Source: an uncultured Saprospiraceae bacterium
Lineage (GTDB): Bacteria; Bacteroidota; Bacteroidia; Chitinophagales; Saprospiraceae
Length of the DNA stretch: 48,153 nucleotides
Direction of reading: 5' to 3'
Assembly (NCBI GenBank): GCA_937894165.1
Contig: CALCSX010000031.1
Coordinates: 1-48,153 of the forward strand
In this document: piece after piece, positions 26,043-34,381 of the stretch
How positions within the stretch are numbered: position 1 is the stretch's first letter
Layout: the number at the start of each line of letters is the position of its first letter
Made by a program: the position numbers and the translations under genes
The notes under the pieces: model-generated
Database searches by the model: none
What the model saw: only the letters and a program-made list of their open reading frames with translations
What the model was told of the DNA's origin: nothing

Positions 26043-28610
26043 TTACTCTATACAGATAAGCTTACCTGTCATTCGTGTATTTTCACCTGTTAATTCATAA
26101 ATATACATGCCGGAGCTACCTAATTTTTCCCTATTTAATTGAATTTGGTTTTGACCACGTTCAACATGAACATTTTGGGTATAAACTACTTTGCCTTCGA
26201 CATTGAATATGTTCAAATTCAATTTCTCTGCAGATAACATCTCAAAATTCAAAGTGGTAAAATCACTAAACGGATTAGGATAAATGTTAACATTCTGAAG
26301 AGATACGACAGAATTGCTGTCCGCAAATCTTAGTTCAATGTCCTTCACTTCATCTTCAACATCAATTGCAACACTTTCATAAATGTCACTTAAACGAATC
26401 ATATCGCTTAATTTGCCATCTACTAAAGCTATAAACTCAAAATATATACCACTTGAAGCGATGGAAGTCTTAGGTAATAAAGAGGTAATACTCACAGAAT
26501 TTTCTTCTCTAGAAATCTCTAAAAAAGGATCGGATTGAGTTATGATGAAATCACCTCTTTCAGAATGAAGTTCCAATTTAATAAAATTAAGTAAATCGTA
26601 TTCAGCATCTAATCGAATCTTGACAACATCACCGGCATTGACCGTTTTGTCTTCAATATAAATAAACTCAGTTTTATCAGAACGTCTTTCAAAACCGGTT
26701 AATGCAACATCTCCTAATTTATATCCAATAAAATGCGCATCAAGAACCGGGGAAGTAATGGAGTCTACCTGTATTGTAGAAGGAATATTATTATCAAGGA
26801 AAGGATTATTAGGATCTTCAAAAACAAAATCTTCAGGAATGAAATTCCATGTTAAAGGAATAGAATCGTAATCCCTTTTCTTATTTGCCTTGTTCGAAAT
26901 AATGAATAAATCTTTTTGATTTATTAATTTATCACCATTCACATCGGCAGCTAACAATTTATATGGAGAATCAAATGGCTCAGTTCCATTTAAATGTCTA
27001 ACCATTCGATTTATATCAGAATAATCAATATATAAGAATTCTTTCGGGTCATTTTTAAAAGGTCTGACGATGTAAGACCCTCCTACCGGTACTGTATCAA
27101 AGCTATATGATCCGATTCCTGCAAATATAGTATCTAAATAATTAGAATAAATTGTATCCAAGAATGGAGTAATTATTTGAGTTTGAGTAATTTGAATTAT
27201 AGGATTTCCTTGCGGATCAAATCCTATAGTATCAGTAATTGTCACCAAAGACGTATCGTAAGATATTTGAATCAGGGTATCAAGACCAAGGGAAGATAAT
27301 TCCACTTGTGCATTTTCGATTGGATAATCATCGGCACTAGTAAGTAAACCACCTATCCAACCGGTAATTGAATCATGTTCAGGGGATGAAGGAAAGCAAT
27401 CAATAATTCCTGAATTATTTTGAACCATCACATGAACGGAACAATAATCTTGATTTCCAAATTCGTCTGTAACATACATTCTTACTGGATTTAATCCTAA
27501 ATCTTCACAGGTAAATGTCCTATGGGTATCATTTGGATTTGTGGACCAACTAAATCTTAAATTTGTATCGTAACATCCATGAAAGCTACCCTTATCTAAT
27601 AATTTAGCAGGAATAGTAATCATTCCTTCATCAGCAATTCCATCATCATCTGTATCAATAGGCATTAAAACAACAACTATTTCATCAGTACAAATAGGTG
27701 AAGGCTTTTTATCCGGAGTAACGGTAATTTTAAAAGAACATTTCGCTAAAGCACCACAGGCTTGCTTTGCAGTAAATGTCACTATTGTTGTTCCAATTGG
27801 GTATCTTCCGGAAGCATTTCTTCCTTGATTAAATGCATATGGAGAGTTATGTGTCACATTTACTTGACTATCAGGACAATCTGAATGCACTGTAACATTC
27901 GGGATATTCACTGTTGTTCCTTGACAATCTGCACCTGAACTTACAGTAATATCATCAGGACACTTCAAAGTAACCGTCCCTGTCGACATAATTTTAATGG
28001 TTTGATTTTTCATATACAAACCTTTATCAGTGCCACTATTAGGCTTCCATACGCACCAATCAATAACCTTCCATGTTCTAATTATTTTCTTACAGCCATC
28101 AGGCAAAGTAAATTCCCAATCATCATATCCGATACCGGGGTGTGAGCATTCAGTATAAGTAATTACAGGCCTATTATAAGGATAAGGTAAATTATCAGGA
28201 TGTATATCCGCTGTACAACCGAAGTAAGTATAATCGGGTGGCCAGCTAATATGATGTGGTTTTAAACCGCCACCAATCACCGTGATCACTTGCGAGCATG
28301 ATGTCCAATTCCAGTATTCATCTTCAGCCCACCAAGTTCTTACTATAATTCCGATACCACATTCATTCAGATTGTAGTAAACTGTCGGCTCCCCAGCTGG
28401 ATAAATTCCAATGTGGGTATGGATAAAAGCTTGACCATATTGATCAAGATTATAAATATCATCACCACATTCAATCGTTACATTTGCAGGGCAAACTAAC
28501 TGAAAATAACTCTCTTCAGATAAATCTGATTTAGTGGCCGAAGCATAATGATAACTTAAACAGGATAATAAAAAAACTAAAAATGTCTGGGTTAAATAGT
28601 TGTTCCTCAT
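26043..28610 (-). CDS. large secreted T9SS cargo protein with HYR, dockerin-like and cohesin-like regions
   Basis: An 855-residue secreted surface protein. It has a signal peptide (about 1-26) and a cysteine-rich N-terminal block (about 38-212, with CPANVTIECGDD and two R-T-W-x-x-x-D motifs). An HYR-type Ig-like domain (about 215-298) follows, then a second cysteine region (305-395) and a CNA-B-like region (about 415-520, with PIENAQVELSSLGL). Next are a dockerin-like stretch (about 530-573, AADVNGDKLINQKDL, a D-x-N-x-D calcium loop), a cohesin-like beta domain (about 645-760), and a type A T9SS C-terminal sorting domain (about 775-855, NIYPNPFSDFTTLNFE). The C-terminal domain directs export and anchoring by the type IX system. 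The layout is typical of Saprospiraceae. Its function may be adhesion; no enzyme domain is visible. Confidence 0.85.
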   Translation of the reverse strand: MRNNYLTQTFLVFLLSCLSYHYASATKSDLSEESYFQLVCPANVTIECGDDIYNLDQYGQAFIHTHIGIYPAGEPTVYYNLNECGIGIIVRTWWAEDEYWNWTSCSQVITVIGGGLKPHHISWPPDYTYFGCTADIHPDNLPYPYNRPVITYTECSHPGIGYDDWEFTLPDGCKKIIRTWKVIDWCVWKPNSGTDKGLYMKNQTIKIMSTGTVTLKCPDDITVSSGADCQGTTVNIPNVTVHSDCPDSQVNVTHNSPYAFNQGRNASGRYPIGTTIVTFTAKQACGALAKCSFKITVTPDKKPSPICTDEIVVVLMPIDTDDDGIADEGMITIPAKLLDKGSFHGCYDTNLRFSWSTNPNDTHRTFTCEDLGLNPVRMYVTDEFGNQDYCSVHVMVQNNSGIIDCFPSSPEHDSITGWIGGLLTSADDYPIENAQVELSSLGLDTLIQISYDTSLVTITDTIGFDPQGNPIIQITQTQIITPFLDTIYSNYLDTIFAGIGSYSFDTVPVGGSYIVRPFKNDPKEFLYIDYSDINRMVRHLNGTEPFDSPYKLLAADVNGDKLINQKDLFIISNKANKKRDYDSIPLTWNFIPEDFVFEDPNNPFLDNNIPSTIQVDSITSPVLDAHFIGYKLGDVALTGFERRSDKTEFIYIEDKTVNAGDVVKIRLDAEYDLLNFIKLELHSERGDFIITQSDPFLEISREENSVSITSLLPKTSIASSGIYFEFIALVDGKLSDMIRLSDIYESVAIDVEDEVKDIELRFADSNSVVSLQNVNIYPNPFSDFTTLNFEMLSAEKLNLNIFNVEGKVVYTQNVHVERGQNQIQLNREKLGSSGMYIYELTGENTRMTGKLICIE

Positions 28611-29075
28611 AAGAATTGATTTGATTTAGTAGTTATAAAGTGACCTTAGATCTCGAAAATTTGATGAATTATTCTTTGAATATTTTACATCACACCAAAT
28701 ATAATACTATATTTCAGTTTATAGAATACGAACATTAAAAATAATTATATTTTTCGAATAAAAATGTTTAAATCTCTGATTAATTGTAGGGTATTCATAT
28801 GATAAATAAATTTTAAATATATATACTTATTTTAATAGTTATTATATATGCAATAAATAATAACTTTAATAAAATACCTAAGATCAAAAGTCGGATACCT
28901 CTTTTGAAAATTTTATTATGAAATTTTGCCAACTTAAAATCGTTTCAACCTTTAATAAAGATTTCAGGTTGTATCATTAATCTAAGAGAATAAAATTTGG
29001 CTTCATATAGAAAGGAATTCAGTTTGGTAAATCTATCTTTGTATTAATATGACTCAATTATAACTAACAAATAGT
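28611..29075. other. long AT-rich intergenic region between divergent genes
   Basis: A 465-base gap between the T9SS cargo gene and the DUF58 operon. It must hold both promoters. I find only short, unconvincing ORFs (for example a 20-codon one starting at 28918), no clear inverted repeat and no RNA gene. One -7-like element is listed separately. Confidence 0.6.
29034..29041 (+). promoter_or_regulatory. candidate -7 element for the DUF58-PPK2-coaD-pruA operon
   Basis: TATCTTTG matches the Bacteroidota -7 consensus TAnnTTTG and lies 34 bases before the DUF58 start codon. A good -33 TTTG at 19-21 bases is missing; the TTTG motifs nearby are too close or too far. Confidence 0.35.
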
Positions 29076-30020
29076 ATGTTTTTAAATAATAGCAGAAAAG
29101 ACCTTAACCAATTAAGCCATCTTGAATTATTAGCCAAACAGGTAGTGGAAGGTTTCATAATAGGGTTACACAAAAGTCCATTTCACGGTTTTTCAGTAGA
29201 ATTTGCTGAACATAGACTTTATAATCCGGGAGAATCCACTAAAAACATTGATTGGAAAGTATATGCCCGAACTGATAAAATGTTTACAAAAAAATATGAA
29301 GAGGAAACTAATTTAAGATGCCAAGTTGTAATTGACAACTCATCATCTATGTTTTTTCCGGATCCCCCAATAAAGTCCAATATAAACGCAGGTATAGATC
29401 TTCATAAATATTCATTTAGCATTTTAGGAGCAGCATCACTAATATATTTATTAAAAAAACAAAGAGATGCATTTGGTTTAAGCCTTTTTAACGAAAATCT
29501 TGAAATTCACACCCCGTGTAGATCAAGTACAAGTCATCAGAGGTTGCTATTCTCTTATTTGGAGAATTATTTTAATAATCCTCCCAAGACAAAAGCAACT
29601 TCTACAGCTGATTCATTGCACCTGATAGCAGAAAGTATTCATCGAAGATCCCTCGTAATTATATTTTCTGACATGTTTGATAACCCCTCGAAAGCCAATG
29701 AAATTTATGATGCACTGCAACATTTAAAACATAATAAACACGAAGTGATCTTGTTTCATACTGTTCATAAGGACACAGAGGTAGATTTTAACTATTCCAA
29801 TCGACCTTATCGTTTTGTAGATTTAGAGACAAATGAGAGTATCAAATTGCAACCCAATGAAATTAAAGAACTGTATCACAAGCGAATGAATGATTTTAAG
29901 GATAAGCTTAAATTAAAATGCTTACAATTTAAAATAGATTATGTTGAGGCAGATATAACGCAAGGCTACAATACAATATTAAGGACATACTTTGCCAGAA
30001 GAACCAAAATGAATATCTAA
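29076..30020 (+). CDS. DUF58 domain protein (VWA-like)
   Basis: A 314-residue cytosolic DUF58 protein. The family motif NPGESTKNIDWKVYARTDKMFTKKYEEE (about 50-77, the G-D-x-x-R-x-I-D-W region) is clear. It is followed by a VWA-like fold with a MIDAS-type D-N-S-S-S-M motif (about 87-92). A later strand has LVIIFSDMFDNP. DUF58 proteins usually pair with a MoxR AAA ATPase and the Bat proteins. Here the next gene is PPK2 and no MoxR gene is adjacent. The closest AAA ATPase is at 8574-10076. Its function is unknown; a chaperone or envelope-stress role is often suggested. It opens a five-gene operon. Confidence 0.9.
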   Translation: MFLNNSRKDLNQLSHLELLAKQVVEGFIIGLHKSPFHGFSVEFAEHRLYNPGESTKNIDWKVYARTDKMFTKKYEEETNLRCQVVIDNSSSMFFPDPPIKSNINAGIDLHKYSFSILGAASLIYLLKKQRDAFGLSLFNENLEIHTPCRSSTSHQRLLFSYLENYFNNPPKTKATSTADSLHLIAESIHRRSLVIIFSDMFDNPSKANEIYDALQHLKHNKHEVILFHTVHKDTEVDFNYSNRPYRFVDLETNESIKLQPNEIKELYHKRMNDFKDKLKLKCLQFKIDYVEADITQGYNTILRTYFARRTKMNI

Positions 30021-30023
30021 AAA

Positions 30024-30782
30024 ATGATCAAATTATCAGAAATCAGCACAGTGCCTGATGAAAGCCTCGATAAAAAAGAGTGTGAGAAAATATCAAAAAG
30101 GAATGCCAAACTGATTGCTAAAAAAGTTGAAACATTAACTGCACAAAAGAAACATTCTTTATTAGTGATTTTTCAAGGAATGGATGCAGCCGGGAAAGAT
30201 GGGGCAGTTGAAAAAATATTTGGTCAATGCAGTGCAATTGGCTTAAAACAATATAGTTTTAAGAAGCCTACTGACGATGAATTCGCCCATGATTTTCTAT
30301 GGCGCATACATAGTAAAATGCCTGCTAAAGGTGAAGTAGTATTATTTAATCGATCTCATTATGAGGATATTCTAATTCAACGAGTTCATAAATGGATAGA
30401 TGATGAAAAAGTTCGCTTAAGAATGGAAGCCATTAATTCTTTTGAAGAATTGATCAGCTTTGATAATAATACAACACTACTTAAATTCTATTTACATATA
30501 TCTTATGAAGAGCAAGAGAAACAATTACTTGAAAGGGTAAATATTCCCGAGAAAAGGTATAAGCATAATGATGGAGATTGGGTTGAGCGAGAGCATTGGG
30601 GGGAATATATGAAAGCTTACGAATATGCTATAAATAAAAGTAAAATTCCTTGGCACATCATACCTGTAGATATGCGATGGTACAGGGATTATCTGATTTC
30701 TACCATCGTTTTAGAAAAATTAAATGAATTAGATATTTCTTTCCCTACGATTTCTATACCTACAAATTTTAAAGTTAGCTAA
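30024..30782 (+). CDS. polyphosphate kinase 2 family protein
   Basis: A 252-residue PPK2-type kinase that moves phosphate between polyphosphate and nucleotides (ADP to ATP, or AMP to ADP). The Walker A loop is GMDAAGKDG (about 52-60), the lid-side motif is VLFNRSHYEDIL (about 106-117), and WVEREHWGEYMKAYEYAI lies near 186-203. Single-domain size and motifs fit PPK2. Subclass (I, II or III), and so ADP or AMP preference, cannot be set by eye. It follows the DUF58 gene by 3 bases and is 1 base ahead of the S4 gene, so expression is tightly linked. Confidence 0.92.
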   Translation: MIKLSEISTVPDESLDKKECEKISKRNAKLIAKKVETLTAQKKHSLLVIFQGMDAAGKDGAVEKIFGQCSAIGLKQYSFKKPTDDEFAHDFLWRIHSKMPAKGEVVLFNRSHYEDILIQRVHKWIDDEKVRLRMEAINSFEELISFDNNTTLLKFYLHISYEEQEKQLLERVNIPEKRYKHNDGDWVEREHWGEYMKAYEYAINKSKIPWHIIPVDMRWYRDYLISTIVLEKLNELDISFPTISIPTNFKVS

Positions 30783-30783
30783 G

Positions 30784-31191
30784 ATGGCGGGAAAAGTAAG
30801 AATTGACAAATGGCTCTGGGCTATCAGAATATTCAAGTCCAGATCTTTAGCAAATGAACATGTCAGACAAAATAAAGTTAAAGTTGGGGAAAGCATCGTG
30901 AAACCTTCTTATGGCGTCGAGGTAGGACAAATTGTTGCGGTAAAAAAAGGGAACTTCAATTTAACATTTCAGGTTGAAAAATTGATTGAGAAGAGGGTAA
31001 GTGCTACCTTAGCGCAGGAATGTTATACAGATCTTACTCCTGAAGAGGAATATAATAAATACAAGGATTGGCATATTGGAAAGGGTTCAGGAGAATTCCG
31101 TGACAAGGGTCTGGGCAGACCTACCAAAAAAGAACGTAGGGATATTGATGATTTTAAAGATAGAGTATATGATTTTGATGATGTGGAATAA
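30784..31191 (+). CDS. S4-domain RNA-binding protein (Hsp15/HslR-like)
   Basis: A 135-residue protein with an N-terminal S4 domain (about 5-65: VRIDKWLWAIRIFKSRSLANEHVRQNKVKV). A basic and acidic tail follows, containing DKGLGRPTKKERRDIDDF. This matches the Hsp15 family. In E. coli, Hsp15 binds free 50S subunits that carry a nascent chain and frees the peptidyl-tRNA. The same ribosome-rescue role is plausible here. RqcP-type S4 proteins are shorter and lack the tail. It is the third gene of the operon, 18 bases ahead of coaD. Confidence 0.9.
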   Translation: MAGKVRIDKWLWAIRIFKSRSLANEHVRQNKVKVGESIVKPSYGVEVGQIVAVKKGNFNLTFQVEKLIEKRVSATLAQECYTDLTPEEEYNKYKDWHIGKGSGEFRDKGLGRPTKKERRDIDDFKDRVYDFDDVE

Positions 31192-31209
31192 CAAAATACA
31201 ATATTAATA

Positions 31210-31665
31210 ATGAAAATAGCTGTTTTCCCCGGTTCATTTGATCCTATTACGGTTGGTCATATGGATATTGTCACACGAGCCCTGCCGCTTTTTGATAAAA
31301 TAATAATAGCTATTGGAACGAATACAAGTAAGACTTATTTGTACTCTCTCTCGCAAAGGATTCAATGGCTGGAAGAAGTCTTTAAGGATTACCACACAAT
31401 CGAAATAGATAGTTTCGAGGGATTAACGGCCAATTACTGCAAAAAAGTGAATGCACGATTTTTATTAAGAGGAATTCGCAACGCCGCAGATTTCGACTAT
31501 GAAAAAACCATTTCGCAAGTAAATAATATTGTGGGAGAAAATCTCGAAACTGTTTTTTTAATTAGTCAACCAAAATTATCTCATGTCAGTTCTTCTATTG
31601 TTAGAGAAATTATAAAAGGAGGCGGAGACGTTTCGATGTTTCTTCCCGAATCAATTAAATTGTAA
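31210..31665 (+). CDS. coaD: pantetheine-phosphate adenylyltransferase
   Basis: A 151-residue nucleotidyltransferase for the fourth step of CoA synthesis: 4'-phosphopantetheine plus ATP gives dephospho-CoA. The signature GSFDPITVGHMDI carries the T/H-x-G-H motif (T14-V-G-H17). LLRGIRNAADFDYE (about 87-100) and SHVSSSIVREI (about 126-136, the I-S-S-S-x-V-R-E motif) are intact. The length is normal. It is the fourth gene of a five-gene plus-strand run with gaps under 20 bases. Confidence 0.95.
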   Translation: MKIAVFPGSFDPITVGHMDIVTRALPLFDKIIIAIGTNTSKTYLYSLSQRIQWLEEVFKDYHTIEIDSFEGLTANYCKKVNARFLLRGIRNAADFDYEKTISQVNNIVGENLETVFLISQPKLSHVSSSIVREIIKGGGDVSMFLPESIKL

Positions 31666-31681
31666 ATTAAATTAAAAAATT

Positions 31682-33307
31682 ATGTCAAACTCAATTTTTG
31701 AAGTACCTATAGCGGTTAATGAACCAGTCTTGTCTTATGCACCGGATTCTTCCGAGAAACAAGAATTGGTCAAAATGATCAAGAGGATGAAATCTGAAGA
31801 GGTAGATATCCCAATGTTTATAGGTGGCAAGAAAATTTATACTGATAATAAAGTAGAGATACACCCTCCCCACGACCTAAAGCATAAACTTGGCACTTAC
31901 AACAAAGGAAATAAAAAACATGTCCAAGATGCCATTGACGCGGCCATGTTTGCTAAACCTAGATGGGAGAATATGCCTTGGCAAGACAGAGCAGCTATTT
32001 TTTTAAAAGCTGCGGATTTGCTTGCTGGTCCATATAGGGCCAGAATGAATGCTGCTACGATGCTGGGACAATCCAAGAATGCTTATCAAGCAGAGATTGA
32101 TGCCGTCTGTGAATTAGCAGATTTCTTCAGATTCAATGTACAATTCATGACTGAAATGTATAGCCAACAGCCTGAAAGCCCTCCGGGGCAATGGAATAGA
32201 TTGGAATATCGAGCATTGGAAGGATTTGTATTTGCATTGACACCGTTTAATTTCACTTCGATCGCTGCAAACCTACCCGGTGCCCCTGCATTGATGGGTA
32301 ATACTGTGGTGTGGAAACCTGCTGAGACACAAATATATTCTGCATTGATCATTATGGAGATTTTCGAAGAGGCCGGATTGCCTGATGGGGTAATAAATCT
32401 GGTTTTTGTGGGTGGCCCTGATACCGGGGATGTAATATTTAATCACAGAGATTTCGGGGGGCTTCACTTTACAGGTTCTACAGGGGTCTTTCAATCGCTC
32501 TGGAAAACTATCGGAGAAAATATTTCGAAATACAAATCCTATCCTAGAATAGTTGGAGAGACGGGCGGCAAGGATTTTGTAATAGCTCATCCCAGTGCTA
32601 ACCCGGTACAATTAGCCACAGCTTTGACAAGGGGAGCCTTTGAATTTCAAGGACAGAAATGTTCAGCAGCTTCCAGAGCATACATTCCTCAAAGTCTATG
32701 GGAGGAAACTAAAAAGAACATGGAAAAACAATTAAAGGAAATCAAAATGGGTTCTCCTGAAGATTTTTCAAATTTCGTTAATGCGGTTATTGATGATAAA
32801 GCATTCAAAAGTATCACCAAATACATTGATGGAGCCAAGGATTCAAAAGAAGCTGAAATTTTATTCGGTGGGGATTATTCCAAGGAAAAAGGATACTTCA
32901 TCTCTCCCACTGTCATTTTAACTACTAATCCACAGTATATAACAATGCAGGAAGAAATCTTCGGACCTGTTTTAACCATTTACGTCTTTGAAGATGATAA
33001 ACTGAATGAAACGCTGGAGATTCTTGACAAAACATCGCCTTATGCACTAACAGGAGCTATATTCTCAAAAGACAGATATGCGGTGGGTGAAATGACCGAA
33101 AAATTGAGACATAGTGCAGGTAATTTTTACATTAATGATAAACCGACCGGAGCTGTAGTTGGCCAACAACCATTTGGTGGAGCGAGGGGTTCAGGAACCA
33201 ATGATAAGGCAGGTTCAATTTTGAACCTTTATCGTTGGGTTTCAGCAAGAACTATCAAGGAGACTTTTGTCACACCGACTGATTATAAGTATCCGTTTTT
33301 GGGTTAA
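31682..33307 (+). CDS. pruA: 1-pyrroline-5-carboxylate (glutamate semialdehyde) dehydrogenase
   Basis: A 541-residue aldehyde dehydrogenase of the P5CDH family. It oxidises L-glutamate 5-semialdehyde to glutamate with NAD+, the second step of proline breakdown. The fold marks are FALTPFNFTSIAANLPGAPALMGNTVVWKPA (about 178-208), the general base glutamate in VGETGGKDFVIAH (about E290), and the catalytic cysteine in QGQKCSAASRAYIP (about C324). The late EEIFGPVLTIYVF motif is also intact. The length fits stand-alone P5CDH rather than the PutA fusion. No proline dehydrogenase gene is in the window. It ends the DUF58 operon, followed by a hairpin. Confidence 0.95.
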   Translation: MSNSIFEVPIAVNEPVLSYAPDSSEKQELVKMIKRMKSEEVDIPMFIGGKKIYTDNKVEIHPPHDLKHKLGTYNKGNKKHVQDAIDAAMFAKPRWENMPWQDRAAIFLKAADLLAGPYRARMNAATMLGQSKNAYQAEIDAVCELADFFRFNVQFMTEMYSQQPESPPGQWNRLEYRALEGFVFALTPFNFTSIAANLPGAPALMGNTVVWKPAETQIYSALIIMEIFEEAGLPDGVINLVFVGGPDTGDVIFNHRDFGGLHFTGSTGVFQSLWKTIGENISKYKSYPRIVGETGGKDFVIAHPSANPVQLATALTRGAFEFQGQKCSAASRAYIPQSLWEETKKNMEKQLKEIKMGSPEDFSNFVNAVIDDKAFKSITKYIDGAKDSKEAEILFGGDYSKEKGYFISPTVILTTNPQYITMQEEIFGPVLTIYVFEDDKLNETLEILDKTSPYALTGAIFSKDRYAVGEMTEKLRHSAGNFYINDKPTGAVVGQQPFGGARGSGTNDKAGSILNLYRWVSARTIKETFVTPTDYKYPFLG

Positions 33308-33327
33308 ACTTTAATGATAATTTAAGC

Positions 33328-33361
33328 AAAGGGAAGTGGTTTGTATAAATCACTTCCCTTT
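33328..33361. terminator. bidirectional hairpin terminator between pruA and the DUF368 gene
   Basis: A 15-base stem (aaagggaagtggttt and its complement, with one G-T pair) around loop gtat, lying between convergent operons. It ends both the DUF58-pruA run and the long gldA-to-DUF368 run. Confidence 0.85.
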
Positions 33362-33404
33362 TATATATTAAGAATTAACTAAAATCTATAGATTTTTCGT
33401 TTCC

Positions 33405-34376
33405 CTACTTACTATCCTTAGCTGAAATTCGATCGAAATAAATAACTATTCCAAAACCAATAAGTCCTATAACTATAGTTGCGATAGTGAAGGGATCACC
33501 TTTGTAATTTTGAGGCAGTACATTAGTTTCAGTTAATAATTTTAATTCACCTTCATATCCTTTTAGAATAGAATCGTCAAAATAAACAACATCACCTTCC
33601 TCAGTAAGCCATTTTTGTGGATTTCTCCAAGGCCAAATTTTATTGACAGACCCAAGCATAATCCCGCACATGGTCGCTAATGTAATATTCCTATAATTGT
33701 TAAAAGCGTAGGAAAGACTTCTCGAAAACAAAATAAGACCCAAAAGACACCCTAATGCAAAACAAAGAATAACAATTATTGCTTGTGTCTCAAATGTCGT
33801 AAGTACAATTTTAAGTTGTAGAATGATATACCCATACATGCCTAAGAGTACTAAAATAAAACTCCCTGAAATTCCCGGCAACATCAAAGCAGAAATAGCC
33901 AGAATACCTGAAAAAATCACAAAAAACAATGATTCACTACCTCCCGCAGGCTGTCCTACCGTTATTAAATAAGCCAAAACTGTGCCTAAAACCAATCCAA
34001 TGATCGGCCTTACAGTCCATTGAGTCACCTGCCTTCCAATATAAATTACAGAAGCTAAAATAAGCCCAAAGAAGAAACCCCAAATTATAACGGGGTACTC
34101 TTCCAATAAATAGGTGATGGCAAATACTCCTACTACCAAACCAGCAGCCATACCGGTAAATAATGAAAATATAAAAACAAGATCAACTCTATCGCGAATA
34201 TATTTAAAATCAAACTTTACAAGATGCTTTAAGAGATCTAAATCAAATGATTTAATAACATCTAATAATTTTTCGTAAATTCCTGTAATAAAAGCTATGG
34301 TTCCGCCACTCACCCCGGGTATAACCTCAGCCACGCCCATGGCAGCCCCTTTCAAAATAACAGCAACTTTATTCAT
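33405..34376 (-). CDS. DUF368 family polyprenyl-phosphate transporter (PopT-like)
   Basis: A polytopic inner-membrane protein of 323 residues. The family signature GAAMGVAEVIPGVSGGTIAFITGIYE lies at about 10-35, with a second, similar ALMLPGISGSFILVLLGMY motif at about 161-179. The two-motif layout suggests an internal repeat. DUF368 proteins were shown in other bacteria to return undecaprenyl phosphate across the inner membrane. The same role is likely here, serving peptidoglycan and surface-glycan synthesis. It is last in the gld run, 5 bases after the phospholipase-like gene. uppP (42177), which makes undecaprenyl phosphate outside, lies only 8 kb away. Confidence 0.9.
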   Translation of the reverse strand: MNKVAVILKGAAMGVAEVIPGVSGGTIAFITGIYEKLLDVIKSFDLDLLKHLVKFDFKYIRDRVDLVFIFSLFTGMAAGLVVGVFAITYLLEEYPVIIWGFFFGLILASVIYIGRQVTQWTVRPIIGLVLGTVLAYLITVGQPAGGSESLFFVIFSGILAISALMLPGISGSFILVLLGMYGYIILQLKIVLTTFETQAIIVILCFALGCLLGLILFSRSLSYAFNNYRNITLATMCGIMLGSVNKIWPWRNPQKWLTEEGDVVYFDDSILKGYEGELKLLTETNVLPQNYKGDPFTIATIVIGLIGFGIVIYFDRISAKDSK

Positions 34377-34381
34377 CTATT

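Noticed and set aside
26043..28610. Cellulosome scaffold
   Set aside because: The dockerin-like and cohesin-like stretches are in one protein with a T9SS sorting domain, and no glycoside hydrolases are near.
28918..28980. 20-codon ORF in the long gap before the DUF58 gene
   Set aside because: It has no hydrophobic or family pattern, and an ORF this short is expected by chance.
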